This document shows, piece by piece, positions 9,740-20,921 of a DNA stretch of 64,000 nt. Below the pieces are notes generated by a model, which saw nothing but the letters and a program-made list of their open reading frames with translations, did no database searches and was not told the DNA's origin. Made by a program: the position numbers and the translations under genes. The stretch is from Saccharina japonica (Eukaryota > Sar > Phaeophyceae > Laminariales > Laminariaceae), in contig MEHQ01000321.1 of NCBI GenBank assembly GCA_008828725.1, positions 1,021,364 to 1,085,363 on the forward strand, written 5' to 3'. Numbering within the stretch: the stretch's first letter is position 1; each line of letters starts with the position of its first letter.

Positions 9740-10545
9740 CGTTGCTCGAGTTACCGCCCGTGGACGCGCTACCACGCATGGCCGAGTTATATTTGCCCTT
9801 GGTCGAGTTATCGCTCGTGGTTCGGTCACCACTCGTGGTTGAGTAACCGCTTGTGGTGGAGTTACCGCTCGTGGCGGAGTTACCGCTAGTGGTCGCGCTA
9901 CCGCTCGTGATCGAGTCTCCGCTCGAGGTCGAGTCATCACCTGCGGTCGGGGTATATCGCTAGAGGTCGAGTTACCGCTCACAGTCGAGCTACATCACCC
10001 GTGGCCGAGTTGTACCACTTGGGGCGGAGATACTTATTGTGGTCGGGTTTTACTGCTCGTGGTTAAGGTACACTGTTCGTGGTCGAGTTAAACTGCTCGT
10101 GTCTCGAGTTTCCGCTCGTGGTCGAGTTACCGCCCGCGGTCGAGATAAACTACTCGTGACCGAGTTACCTCTTGTAGTCGAGCTGCCGATCGCGGTCGAG
10201 TTACCGCTCGTGGTCAAGTTACCGCTCGTGGGTGCACTACCGCTCGTAATCGAGTTACCGCTAGTGATTGCACTACCGCTTGTGAACGAGTCTCCGCTCG
10301 AGGTCGAGTTGCCGCTCGCGATCGAGTTACCGCTCGTGGTCAAGTTACTGATAATGGTCGAGTTTTTACCGCTCGTAGTCGAGTTACCGATCGTCATCGC
10401 TTTTGGTCTTGTTACCGCTCGTTATTGCTCTTGGGCGAGTGACCGCTCTGGTTCGAGTTACTGCTGGTGGTCGAAAAACAGTTCGTGACCGAGTCTCCGC
10501 TCAAGGTCGAGTTGTCATCCGTGGCCGAGTTGTATCGCTATGTAG
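9740..10545 (+). repeat. GTCGAGTTACCGCTCGTG minisatellite
   Basis: About 45 units of roughly 18 bp. The most regular part is 10100-10400. Because 18 is a multiple of three, all frames stay open for long stretches (Val/Leu/Pro or Thr/Ser/Gly peptides). These are not considered genes. Confidence 0.92.
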
Positions 10546-10984
10546 TGGCCCAAGAGGTAAGTTGTCGCACGTACTGCAGTAAAATTGCACAGCAGTCGTC
10601 TCACTTGTACTTATATACAAGCGTCAACTTTCGCACATTCTCGGAGAGAGTAAGGCACCGGGATATGCATTGCCGGCAGGCAAACCGCTCCGAGCAGGAC
10701 AAGCCCAGTGAACGGAGGCGGGAGTTGGACATGTCACGATGTGCGGTGGCAAGGGGCTCCGACGGTAGGCCAACGAAGCAGACAGGGGTCAGCCGTCGCT
10801 TTGCGAGTGGGCCTTGGCCTGCGTCATCACCACCACTCTCGTAAGAACTGGGACTGAAAAAAAAGGCCTCTGTACGCTGCCGCCACCGCTGTTTGACATA
10901 CAGAAAGCACATGCGTGGAACGCAACGAGACCCTTCATGGCTGTCATATCGGCCGTGTTGTATCCCAAGATACCTCGAAGGTTG
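10546..10984. other. Unassigned unique sequence
   Basis: Moderately GC-rich, with open frames on both strands up to about 70 residues outside repeats. No family is recognised and no clear splice-bounded exon is seen. Confidence 0.45.
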
Positions 10985-11016
10985 ATCCGTAGCAGTAGCA
11001 GTAGCGGTAGTACCAG

Positions 11017-11054
<38 letters not shown>

Positions 11055-11127
11055 AGTAGTAGTGGTGGTAGTAGTGGTAGTAGTAGTAGCAGTAGTAGTG
11101 GTGGTAGTAGTAGTGGTGGTAGTAGTG

Positions 11128-11181
<54 letters not shown>

Positions 11182-11182
11182 A

Positions 11183-11244
<62 letters not shown>

Positions 11245-11259
11245 GTAGTGGTCGTAGTC

Positions 11260-11308
<49 letters not shown>

Positions 11309-11316
11309 CAGTGGTA
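10985..11316. repeat. (TAG)n microsatellite
   Basis: Over 300 bp of TAG/TGG triplets. Poly-Leu (-) and poly-Val (+) open frames here are artefacts. Confidence 0.97.
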
Positions 11317-12600
11317 GTATCTCGTACTCAACCCCGCCCCCCGACGCAACAATGCCACCTGCTCTCGCCATACAAGACCTTCAAAAATCGGGGGTTAAGA
11401 AAACAATTGTCTTCAGGAATCAAGAATTGGATATGTTATGTCTTGAAGAATCGCGAGCGATAATCGGGGTCAATAAATGGCTTTAATTTTCTGTACGTAT
11501 TGGTTTGAGATACCAGGTATATTGCCAACAGAAAAGCTAAAAGAAAAGCTCAGATAAAAGCTTCGAGAAACTCTTGGGGAAAGCACCCCAACGGCTTAAA
11601 AAACACCACAAAGGAGTGCGTAGAAACAAGCATCGAGAAAAGCCTGAGAGAAACTCTTAGGAAAAGCACCCCAAATGGTTAAAAAACACCACAAAGGAGT
11701 GCGCAGAAATAAGCATCATTTTATTGAGATGGAATTCCGCCTCGATACTACAAATAGGAGAGATTGGCCCAGGGAAGGACTTGTGGAGGGCAACGTATGC
11801 TTCACGAGCTTTGATAGCCCACACATGAATAGCCCCGCAAGGCATCAGCGAACAAAGGGAGATATACTCGTCAACCGTGTTTACCGCTTACACGCGGTGC
11901 TGCTGTGTGCTCCGCTTCGCATCGTGTCGCGTTGTACGTACCGATTCAATTCGTTCCATGTGTGCCTCCTTTCTTGTCCGCGTCAAAACGAAAAGCTCCA
12001 TGACGGCTATCACCCACGACGGTCGCCAGTCCAACGATCATCAGTTCAACGGCTATCAGCCACTGATCCTTTGTTTTGCGCTCAAACGGAAAGCTGTGTA
12101 GTCAAAATCCATGACGGCAATCAGCCACAACGGGCGGTTGTCAGTCCAACGATCATTAGTCCAACGGCTATCATCCATAACCAGGTACAACGGTTATATA
12201 AAACAAACAGCCATCACTCCAACGGCTTTCAATCAGTCAACGACTGCGTATCCTGACAGATCAACAGGCGAAAAAATAGCGCATAAAGAGAAAACGCGGG
12301 AAATTGTGAAGACAACCGTTTATTTGAGACGCGTCAAGTCATGTCCAGACGTCCGACATGGTATCAACCATTGCATATCGAGGTCACAGGCAACGAACAG
12401 CCTTCCTTCAAACCGCCAACCCTCGCCCACCCCTCTCTTTCTCCTCCTTCGGACCCTCGCCCTCGCCCTTCCTCCCACGCAATCCCTTCCACTAGGGGGG
12501 GCGGGGGGCGGGGGGGGCATTACTACAGCTACAGCAGCATGAAGTAGCTACAAGCGCCGCCGTGTGTCAGCCATGGTAACATCGCGCTGATGCGCACCCC
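11317..12600. other. Unassigned, with two internal duplications
   Basis: An ~87-bp direct duplication lies at about 11565-11640 and 11650-11720 (GAGAAACTCTTGGGGAAAGC, ACACCACAAAGGAGTGCG). A second is at about 11998-12060 and 12110-12172 (CCATGACGGCTATCA, CCAACGATCAT, AACGGCTATCA). A 193-codon plus-strand open frame (11675-12256) crosses both, but it has no domain and no codon bias and is not called. Confidence 0.6.
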
Positions 12601-12620
12601 CCCCTCCCCTCCCCTCCCCC

Positions 12621-12791
12621 TCCCCCCCCCGCCCCCCCCCCCCCCCCCCCGCCCCCCCCCCCCCCCCCCCGCCCCCCCCCCCCCCCCCCCGCCCCCCCCC
12701 CCCCCCCCCCGCCCCCCCCCCCCCCCCCCCGCCCCCCCCCCCCCCCCCCCGCCCCCCCCCCCCCCCCCCCGCCCCCCCCCCCCCCCCCCCG
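12621..12791. repeat. Poly-C array with one G every 20 nt
   Basis: G occurs at 12631, 12651, 12671, 12691, 12711, 12731, 12751, 12771 and 12791, each separated by 19 C. The period is exact over nine units. It is bordered by CCCCT repeats on the left and a GGTAACACCC palindrome on the right. Confidence 0.97.
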
Positions 12792-12922
12792 AGGTGCCAC
12801 CCCCGGGGGTAACACCCGGGGGGGGGGGGAAACGCATCGACGCGCCATCATTACGGCGGTGCACACGTTCATGGCATAATGTGGGCGATGGGCAGGGGGG
12901 CCATGCGAGAGAAAATTCGGCC

Positions 12923-12953
<31 letters not shown>

Positions 12954-13133
12954 GCCATCGTCGTCATTTTCGTCCTCTCGCCGCCGGTGACAACCTTTGA
13001 TGAGCTTCAAGTATGCTTCGGTAAAGCTTCACGGGCACGCTTTGAACATAAGTACGCAAGCTTTACGCGCAAGCTTTACGCAAGCTTTACGCAAGCTTTA
13101 CGCGCAAGCTTTGCTAAAATGTATCGGTACGGC
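12792..13133. repeat. (ATC)n and GCAAGCTTTAC repeats
   Basis: An ATC run at 12922-12952, then six or more units of GCAAGCTTTACGC at about 13060-13112. They lie just beyond the COX6A stop, in its probable 3' UTR or flank. Confidence 0.85.
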
Positions 13134-16100
13134 CTACGCCCGTTCCTCCTTGCACTTGTCGAAGCAAGCGGAGTCGAGCAGGGAGCAGTCGGCACAGTTC
13201 CAGGGGTGCGGCTTGTTGCGGATCTTCATGTACGACGGCTGCGCTCAGAAACAGGGCAAACGAGGGGGGCGTGAGGGGAAGGGAGAGGAGGCGAAGGGGG
13301 GAGGAGGGGAAGGGAGAGGAGGCGAAGGGAGGGGAGGAGAGGGGAGGGGAGGGGGAAGGCGAAGGCACGATCAAGAAAAAGTTTCCCAGGTGGGATCTGT
13401 ATGATTTGTATGATCTGTATGATCTGTATGACACGGCTCATGCGCGCATATCTGCCGGGTTGGACCTGTTATGATATATACGGCTCTTGCACAGCACTTC
13501 ATAGCGGCAAATGTAGAATCTGTTCATAAATTATCTATTGTAGATCGCCATCTCTCGGATGTGTGATGTGTGCAACATTGGGATCCTCAAAGAGGGCGCT
13601 GGTTTGGTCGGGTCCGACGTGCGTCTCGCCTAAAATAAGCTCCGGCGGAAACCAAGTAGCGCTGGGGCTATACATTTCCGGGCCACAACACAACCCTGCG
13701 CCTCCGTGCCCCCTCCCCCTCCCCGTCGCGGCGACCCGGCGACCCCAGGTGGATGAGAGCTCCCCAACGGCTCGGCTCGAACGGCTGCCAACCGCTCTTG
13801 TGGATTTCAGCAGCAGCTATTATGGATGTCAACGGCTCTCGTGGGTGCCAACGACTGTCACGGATGTCAACGGATATTGTCGATGTCAACGGCTTTTACG
13901 GACGCTCACTAACGGCTGTGATGATTGTCAACGGCTCTTTTGGCCTCCCCAAGGCTCTTGAGGCTTCAGAGCGGCGCTTTTTGGAGTTCAACGGCTTTTA
14001 CGGCTTCACAACGGCTCTTGTGGCTTTTCAACAGCTCTTTTCGCTTCACAACGGCTTTTGAGGCTGCCCAATGACTCTCTTGGCTACCCAATGGCTATAT
14101 AGGCTTAACAACTTATGAGGCTTCACAACTGCTGCCATGGCTTCACCAACGGCTCTTACATTTTCCCAACGGCTAGTGTGGGTTCACAACGGCTCCTACG
14201 GCTTCATAACGGTTATTTCGGTTTCACATCGACTTTGTGGCTTCACAACGACTGTAACTGTCCATGGCTCGTGTAGCTTTACAATGGTTTTTGTGGCTTT
14301 ACAGCGGCTAGTATGGCTGTCAACGGTTGTTTCTGGCTACATCAACGGCTCCTATGTACGCATTCCCAACGGATCTCTCGACTTCACAACGGCTCTCATG
14401 GCTTCACAACGGCTCTTGTGGCATTACAGCGGCCACCATAGCTTCGCAACGGCTTTTGTGACTTCACAGCGGCCATCATAGCTTCACAACGGCTATCACG
14501 GTTGAACAGCGGCTCTGTTTGCATGGTTGCTTACCACAGGCGCGTCTTCGTCTTTGTGGTGGTGCTCCTCCGTGGCCAGCACCAAGGCGGTGACGGCAAC
14601 GCTCAACACTCCCATGCCCGCGCTCATCTTCTTCCACTTCGACATTTCCTCTGCGAACCGACGGACCGACGGACGGACAGGTCGACGGAAACAAAAGAGA
14701 GCAGGTTGGGTAGAGGGGAGTGGGGGGAGGAGGAGAGGGGGGCGGGAAGGAGGGGGGGGGGGTGGGGGGGGGGCGGGCCGGGGGGTGGGGGGGGGGGGGG
14801 GGGGGGGGAGGGGGTGGTTGAGGTGCGAAAATATCATGAGCGAGAAAGAATACGACCTATCTGCTATTTGAAGCCATCAGCTGGTATCTTGTACAGTAAT
14901 CTCCTGCGGATGAGCGGTTGAAAACCGTCCAGCTGGTTCACCTCACGTACATACGTCGGCGGTCGGTGTCACCAGCATGATTTGCCTTGGGGGACGGGGG
15001 GGTGGGCGTACTAACCCGTTGCTTGCCCATTGACCACGCATCCCTTTCGAGACGGAGAATCTCCTTGGGGGGGATAGGTGTGGCGACAATGGAGGTTCAC
15101 GGCCTACTCAAAAACAAGGGCCACGCAGGGCGCCAGAAAAACTAACAATTCTAGTACGCTGCAAACATGCTCCCATTCTAATTGCAATTACAGTGGTTTA
15201 CTTTTGTCTCCGGAACGTGGGTGCACTTATGCAGTTGAAATAGAGGAGGTAATCCTTTTACTGTTGCTAGTCGTACGCTGCAACGCCTGCGGACTAAAAA
15301 AGCTGTACCTGTCGTAATGCAGCCACCCACCCACACCCAGCAACCCACTTCCCACCCACCTACGACCCACCATTTCACCCACCCAACAACCCACACACAC
15401 CCACCCATCTATACCCTTTCCTTGATATTACAACAATGTAGCCTACTGTAGTACTGCAAACAGACGTCACCACTACGTAGTGATGTTAATTACTGGCAAT
15501 AAGGATGCTGCAATATACTGGTTTACAGACCCCACTCTAATTCTAAGTAGTTTGCTTGCCTTCAAAGCGTGGGTGCGTGTGTACAGCGCTGTTACAATTC
15601 GAACAGCGCATACGGAAGACGCTCAAGCCACGACAACACTACCAACAGCAGCACGACAACAGCAGCGAAAACCAGCAACAAAGACAACACCGACACCACC
15701 AACACCACCACCTCCACCACTACCACCAGCAACTTCCAACACCACCAACACCAATAACACCCGCACCAACAACACCACCATTACCACCGCCGCCACCACC
15801 ACCACCACCACAACAACCACTAGAAACTTCCAACAATACCAACAATACCAACACCAATAATGCCACCCCCACCCCCACCACCACCCCACCACCACCACCG
15901 CCACCACCACCGCCACCGCCACCAGCAAGAGCAACTTCCAACACCAGTAACACCAACAACAGTACCACCACTGCCATCACCAACTCTATCCACATGCCAT
16001 CCGAAGGCAACGTGGAACTCCTTTCTTCTCCCCTCCTCTCCTTACCGGCAGCGTGCATCGCGTCTCCCGACATTTGGCGTCGGCCCACCGTCACCGGTGC

Positions 16101-16172
16101 CGCTGGCCGCCTCAAGGCCGTCCTCATCGCCGCTCTCGCAATGCCGGAAACCTGGCAACAAATCATCATCAT
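13134..16172 (-). CDS. COX6A: Cytochrome c oxidase subunit 6A
   Basis: Three exons on the minus strand: 16172-16046, 14650-14535 and 13238-13134. They join in phases 1 and 0 to 115 residues (100 if the Met at 16127 is used). Borders are GCCG|GTAAGG, TTCGCAG|AGG, CCTGTG|GTAAGC and GAGCGCAG|CCG. Exon 1 is an Arg/Ala-rich mitochondrial presequence (ALRRPAAPVTVGRRQMSG). Exon 2 gives MSKWKKMSAGMG followed by one hydrophobic helix and a His-rich linker (EEHHHKDED). Exon 3 gives SYMKIRNKPHPW, the conserved COX6A R-[IT]-K-P-[FY]-P-W segment. The protein is a small inner-membrane regulatory subunit of complex IV. The tail has C-x2-C-x6-C-x3-C, which animal COX6A lacks. The start is uncertain because an (ATG)n-type microsatellite abuts the first Met. 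Confidence 0.9.
13265..13372. repeat. GGGGA purine repeat in COX6A intron 2
   Basis: GGGGAAGGGAGAGGAGGCGAAG is repeated with variations. The intron runs from 14534 to 13239 on the minus strand. Confidence 0.85.
13380..13560 (+). repeat. Dispersed repeat R4, copy 2
   Basis: A TGTATGATC array at 13393-13435, followed by GGGTTGGACCTGTTATG, CTTGCACAGCACTTCA and TTATCTATTGTAGAT, shared with 34550-34680. Confidence 0.75.
13740..14520 (+). repeat. GGCTTCACAACGGCTCTTGT minisatellite
   Basis: About 35 units of 18-27 bp built on CAACGGCT plus TTGTGGCTT. It fills COX6A intron 2 up to the exon 2 donor. Open frames of 100-130 codons across it reflect unit lengths divisible by three. Confidence 0.9.
14740..14815. 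repeat. Poly-G tract in COX6A intron 1
   Basis: Several G runs, the longest more than 20, interrupted by T or C. It lies about 90 bp upstream of COX6A exon 2 on the coding strand, where it is a C tract. Confidence 0.9.
14996..15080 (-). repeat. Poly-C-bordered module R2, reverse copy
   Basis: GTGGGCGTACT, GTTGCTTGCC, ATTGACCACGCATCCCTTTC and GAGACGGAG follow a G tract. A second G run is at 15066-15072. Confidence 0.75.
15081..15640. repeat. Fold-back fragments and CCCA-rich repeat in COX6A intron 1
   Basis: 15150-15230 and 15470-15575 resemble each other and the fold-back family (CCCATTCTAATTG / CCCACTCTAATTC, GTTTACTTTTGTC, CGTGGGTGC). 15318-15405 is a CCCACCCA repeat. Confidence 0.6.
15640..15968. 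repeat. (ACC)n/(CAA)n microsatellite
   Basis: Imperfect CAC, CAA and ACC triplets over about 320 bp in COX6A intron 1. Predicted Thr/Asn/Pro/His-rich peptides are artefacts. Confidence 0.93.
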
Positions 16173-16203
<31 letters not shown>

Positions 16204-16216
16204 AATCACCATCGTT

Positions 16217-16255
<39 letters not shown>

Positions 16256-16372
16256 TCACCATCGTTATCATCATCATCATCATCAAATCACCATCGTTAT
16301 CATCATCATCATCATCATCAAATCACCATCGTTATCATCATCATCGTCATCATCAAATCATCAGCACGCCAG
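16165..16372. repeat. (ATC)n with AAATCACCATCGTT spacers
   Basis: Four blocks of ATC triplets are separated by CAAATCACCATCGTTATC. It directly abuts the start of COX6A, so it probably lies in its 5' UTR or promoter. Confidence 0.92.
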
Positions 16373-16379
16373 ACATATC

Positions 16380-17075
16380 ATGATCTAGACCATCTCATCC
16401 TGGCACCTGTTTACACGTATTTACGTACTTAAGCAAGTATATACCGGTATATGGATGGTGTGTAGGATAGGACACCGTACGTACGTATCATGATCTACTG
16501 TTGTAGATAATCTCGTCCTGGTGCCTACTATACGTTCGTAAGCAAGTATTTACCGGTATACAGATGGTGTGTGCGACATTGGACAGATCATCATCTACTG
16601 TAGATAATCTCATCCTCATACTGTACCTGTAATACGCTCGTACGTACGTAAGCAAGTATTTTCCGGTAATATGGCGCACCAGGTACCAGGGTATAAGGCA
16701 CGGAAGATCAGAAACCTGACATAAAACCAACCGCACACCACAAAGATCCATGATCTAGATCGTCTCCTGCTGGTACCGTATATATATAGAGCGTTGAGTT
16801 CGGAAAGGGGTGCGGTCGAATTTTCAGCGCTCGGTTTTTCCCGAACGGGAAAAGGGGATCGAACAAGGAGGTATTCGGAAATATCTGGTGGAGAGAGCCT
16901 TCCGAAAATACAATGTTCGGTAAAATAGCACCCTTACCGTTGTCGAGAAAACGACCGCTGAGATCGCACCCCCCTGTGCCAACTCAACCCTCTTTACAGT
17001 AGTACCTGTTGCACATATATACGTACGTAAGCTTCGTAGCATTTACCGGTAGATGGTGTGTAGGACACGAAGACG
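16380..17075 (+). repeat. ~110-bp tandem repeat, interrupted by a MITE
   Basis: GTAAGCAAGTATTTACCGGT and AGATGGTGTGTAGGACA recur near 16430, 16535, 16650 and 17030. ATCATGATCTACTGT plus GATAATCTC recur between them. The copy between 16750 and 17010 is interrupted by 16794-16997. Confidence 0.8.
16794..16997. mobile_element. TIR element R10, copy 1
   Basis: Left end GTTGAGTTCGGAAAGGGGTG, then TTCAGCGCTCGG. The right end, reversed, is GGTTGAGTTGGCACAGGGGG, then CTCAGCGGTCG. The centre GGAAATATCTGG, GCCTTCCGAAAATACAAT and AGCACCCTTACC is shared with 54060-54297. Confidence 0.75.
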
Positions 17076-19111
17076 GTGACACGAGCGATAAGCACTGCGC
17101 ATCTCTCTGGGCAGCGATGGTACGTAAAACAAAAGGCCGTCAAACGTACGGTACGTAGTCCATATTGCTGTGCTGTGCTGCGCTGCGCTGTGTATAGTTG
17201 CGCGTGATCGCCTGGTTGGAGCACCGGCAAAATAACGGTCGCGCGTATATAGATCTGCCCGTGCAAGGCACGATGCTTATTCTGTACCCGCACAAAACGA
17301 TGCTGCGTGTTTCGTTGAAATGAGGTTCGTAGCGTTCGGGTATTGCTTGTACTCTGGGTTCTGTACTGGTCATGCTCCCAGTACTCGCAGCCTTTGGACC
17401 TTCAGCACTGCTCATACTCCCGGTGCTCGCAGTAATTGGACCTCCAGGACTGCAATACTCTCAGTACCGTACTCGCAGTATGAAATGCACTCGGTACTCC
17501 GAGTATACTCGGAGTTTAATCAAGTATACTGGAAGCATCTATGGTACGGTTTGGTCACGAGACGACAGCAGTGAGGGATAGCTAGCCGTGAATTCGTCTC
17601 CTCTTCGGCTAACGGCGGCCACCTCCCCGACCCGAAACTCTAACGCTAACCCTAGCCAGAGGCATGCAGGCTTGGTTGGTAGGTGTGCCGTGGGGTCGTT
17701 GTGCTAGGAAATACCATGTAAAACTCTTAGGCGCCGTGCGGGCAGGTACAGCCAAGGATAAACTCTCGCCTTCGCGGGCAGATCTACGCGAGCTCGTAAA
17801 ATAAGACCAAAAGAGGCAAAAAATAACGGGCTCCTATATGCTGGTACCAGAGGGTATATATACCACGGCAGCATCTTTGCTTCCTCCTCGCGACAGCAGC
17901 GCGTATGCATGTATACATAGCGCGGCTCGTAACGCACCGCACGAGTACCGTGCGATATGCATATGGTATACCAGTACATGTTAAAAACAGCTGTGAGATT
18001 GAGGACTTCGACGAAGCTCATCTGTACCGTCTCATTTCCCAGCATGGGTCAGCGCTGAGGGCCTACACGCCATACAACAGCAGTAGGGGTCCCTCTACGT
18101 TTAGTGCCGGCTGTCCGCTATAGTTAGTGCCTGTGAAATCGCATGGCGGAGATGGGATTAACTAACCGGTCTGGCATTGTGCGGAGTAGTAGTGCCGGTT
18201 GCCGCTATAGTGCCGGTATTGTTGCCTGGCGCCGGCACTATTGTAGCGACCATTACTGCTGTACGTACGTATATGTACGTATTTGTGACCACGGGCTAGA
18301 ATCACTCAGGGGAATGAGCTCCTACTCGTATACTGGTACTGGTCATCAATGGTGATGTCTTTCGTATATGATGGGCTATCATATCGCGCAACGATGTCGT
18401 ACTCGTATGGTACGGATGTGCCCGGTACAAGCGCACACGCCGGTACAGGCGAGCACGGCAAGCTGTCGTACGAGGTAAGGGCTCGTATATACGAGTACAA
18501 GCAGACGATAGACGACAGGCGACAAGCAGGACGAGCTGTACAGACCTGGAATGGTTTCGACGTTTCAAGATGACGTCTCGTTTATCTCTGGGAAGCTCGT
18601 TTCGTGAGTTCTCTCGTATATATAGCCTGCCTTATCTGTAGGCATACAAACTACACACTGACTATCGACGGAGCTCCCCGTAGCTCGTAAAGAACATAGA
18701 GCGTAGCACCTACCTAGCACGAGAGAACCGGTGACCCCAACGCGTAGAGACGACATCGGTTCAGCCAAAGGAACAAGAGGATGAAGCAGTGTAGCAAGGG
18801 GTCAAGAAAAATCGTGGACAACAAAAAACAGCGCAGCGCACGGAGGACTTTCCAGCTGCTTCAGACATGCATTGGCGTCGGGACTTTCGTCAAGCTTGGC
18901 CCTTCGTGGTCCAGCTTATCTCTCAGTCTCACCATGTTTGTTGTTTGTTGTGCACCGAAAGCTCTTGGACTTGAATCGACCTTCTCTCTGTGTGTGTGCG
19001 TTCTTGCGTTTTGTTCACTAACGGGAGTTCCCCTTTACTGAGAGGCCTTTTCGACTCTGGACCCCAGCGCCCACCCCGCACATCCGCATGCATACCATGC
19101 AAACCCTGAAG
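17076..19111. other. Intergenic, no supported gene
   Basis: Rich in CTCGTAC, GTACGTA and GGTACC motifs. An open stretch at 17992-18060 (EIEDFDEAHLYRLI on plus) has no clean splice borders. An 86-codon frame at 18781-19041 is hydrophobic and Cys-rich but has no recognisable family. Both are left uncalled. Confidence 0.45.
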
Positions 19112-19116
19112 AAGAC

Positions 19117-19838
19117 TGTGGTGATACTGAGTTTTGTCTAGCTTTTAGTATACATAATTCAGTTTCATTGGAGTTTAGTATGAGATCGAGGGTTTCAATG
19201 TAAGACAGTAGAATGTCTATCAAGGGGAAGGATTCGGAGAGTTGTAAGGGAACGGTGTTTTAAAGGACAGTTGAGTACGTTTTATCGGAGAATCGTAGGA
19301 GATGAGCTGCTGAAAGACAGTTGAGTACGTTCTACGAGGAAATGAGAGATTCCAGAAGTGTATTACAGGTCAGTTGAGAGTGTTTGAAATCAGTTGAGAG
19401 AATAAGTACAGTAACGAACCAATCATCAGCAGAGAGTACGATGATCAACGGAAGTAAAGGAAAGAGTTGAAGATAGGGTACCTGGAGAAGTGATAGCTTT
19501 TTAGTATAGGATGTCTTGAAAATAGTCTTGAGGCTTGAGAGATAAGCAAAGCTCCCGTTGAGAGGAACGGCACGCAAGTCTCTGACCACGTGGGTCTAGG
19601 AAGAGTGGAATAGGAAGAGCAGTTGGAGACAGCTAGACGAGCGACGGTGCCCCGCCCCACCCCCCCTCGTTCAGTACTCGTTTTCCCAGCCTTCATCTGC
19701 AACCTGAGAAGATAATCAAAGACTAAAAACTATCCTTGAACTGAGCTACTGCTGTATTGATACGTCGAACCAATCAGCACATAGCATCTGCTGCTGCTGT
19801 GTGTGTAAAGAGAGAGAGCTACTACCCGCTTTCACAAG
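19117..19838 (+). repeat. 5' LTR
   Basis: Begins TGTGGTGATACTG and ends near CGCTTTCACAAG. Differences from the 3' LTR are two sites near 19542-19548 and one near 19821. The possible primer-binding site TGGCGTCGTCGGC starts at 19841, 2 bp inside; the tRNA was not identified. Confidence 0.95.
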
Positions 19839-19888
19839 ACTGGCGTCGTCGGCTTGCGTATCCATCTCTGCTCGTACGGATCAGCACT

Positions 19889-20842
19889 ATGTCTTCATCT
19901 TCTTCGGCCGCAGGTGAGAAGTATACGGTTGTCGGGAAACAGGAGGTGGCCTCGGTCGCTTCCGGAGGCTCTAAGCCTCGTACTCGGTCGAGTACGCGTG
20001 GTGATCGCTTCGTTCGCAGTCCCACAGTCTCGACGTTGGGAGATCACTTCCATGGGCCTGGCGAGGCAAGTGGTGATTTGGGAGCAGGGAGGGTGCTCCC
20101 GAAGGAAGTGAGAGTGACGAGGGGTGGCCGTCGCTCTGTTGGGAAGGAGGGGCATGTTGGCTCTCCCAGGGATCGCCGTGATGAGCCCATCCGTGTTGCA
20201 CCTGAACGCGACCGATACGCCTTACTCTGACGAGGAGGAAAAGGGGCAGGGCCTGGCCGCTGCCTCTCAGAAGGGAGGAATCTTGGGGGGATTGGATCCC
20301 GGGTTGCTGTGCGGTTGCTCTGAACTATGCCAGAGCTCGCACCAGAGCGGCAGGCACCCAGCAGACGGTAAGGTCTGCTGTTGCAAGTGGAAGGGAGCTG
20401 CCTCGGCTGGTTCCGACGCAGAGGAAGGAAAGGGCCCGGCTCGCAAAAAGACCGAAGAGAAGCCGGTGAGCCTGGGTGCAGGCCCAGATGGGGTGTCTTC
20501 GGACGTGGCGGCTTTGAGGTCATTATTGGAGGAATGCAGTATATCATTCGTTCTTCGTGTCGTGGTCTGAGCAAGGCTACCCCTGCGGCAGTGATGCAGG
20601 CGCTGCAGAATTTGGTTATGCCGGTGGGCACGCCATTCAGCGTGTATGTCACGGAGCTGAGGCTGTTGCTTGCTAACGTGCGTAGCGTGGGGCACGTTGC
20701 TCCTGAGGATGGTACTCTTCAGATAGCGATTAAAACTGGGGTGGATGATCAGTTTGCGGGGTTGAGCGCTCAATTTTTTGCAGGTCGAAACATGCGTGCG
20801 TTGTCATCCTGCAGTGGGTCAGGGTACGCCCCAGGAGGCTGA
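19889..20842 (+). pseudogene. gag region, split over frames
   Basis: The ATG at 19889 opens a Ser-rich frame ending at 20230. Coding then appears to continue in another frame (about 20124-20570) and returns to the first until 20842. The last segment has a capsid-like helical stretch (ELRLLLANVRSVGHVAPEDG). No CCHC zinc knuckle is clear. Either two compensating frameshifts or sequence errors broke gag; programmed shifting at both points is unlikely. Confidence 0.6.
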
Positions 20843-20921
20843 ATCTCATTGGCGCCGATGGCAACAGCGTCTGTGCCAATGGGCCGAGAATCGTGCGAGC
20901 AGAAACAGACAGGGCCCGTGA

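Noticed and set aside
9740..10490. Repetitive Val/Leu/Pro protein
   Set aside because: Unit length of about 18 bp keeps several frames open on both strands. This is a minisatellite.
10601..11463. Long poly-Leu and poly-Val open frames
   Set aside because: They are translations of the (TAG)n microsatellite. Triplet repeats stay open in every frame, and there is no start context or neighbouring exon.
11675..12256. 193-codon open frame
   Set aside because: It crosses two internal DNA duplications and has no codon bias, splice signals or recognisable domain.
18781..19041. 86-codon hydrophobic open frame next to the LTR
   Set aside because: No homologous pattern is recognised and the codon usage is not GC3-rich like the confirmed exons.
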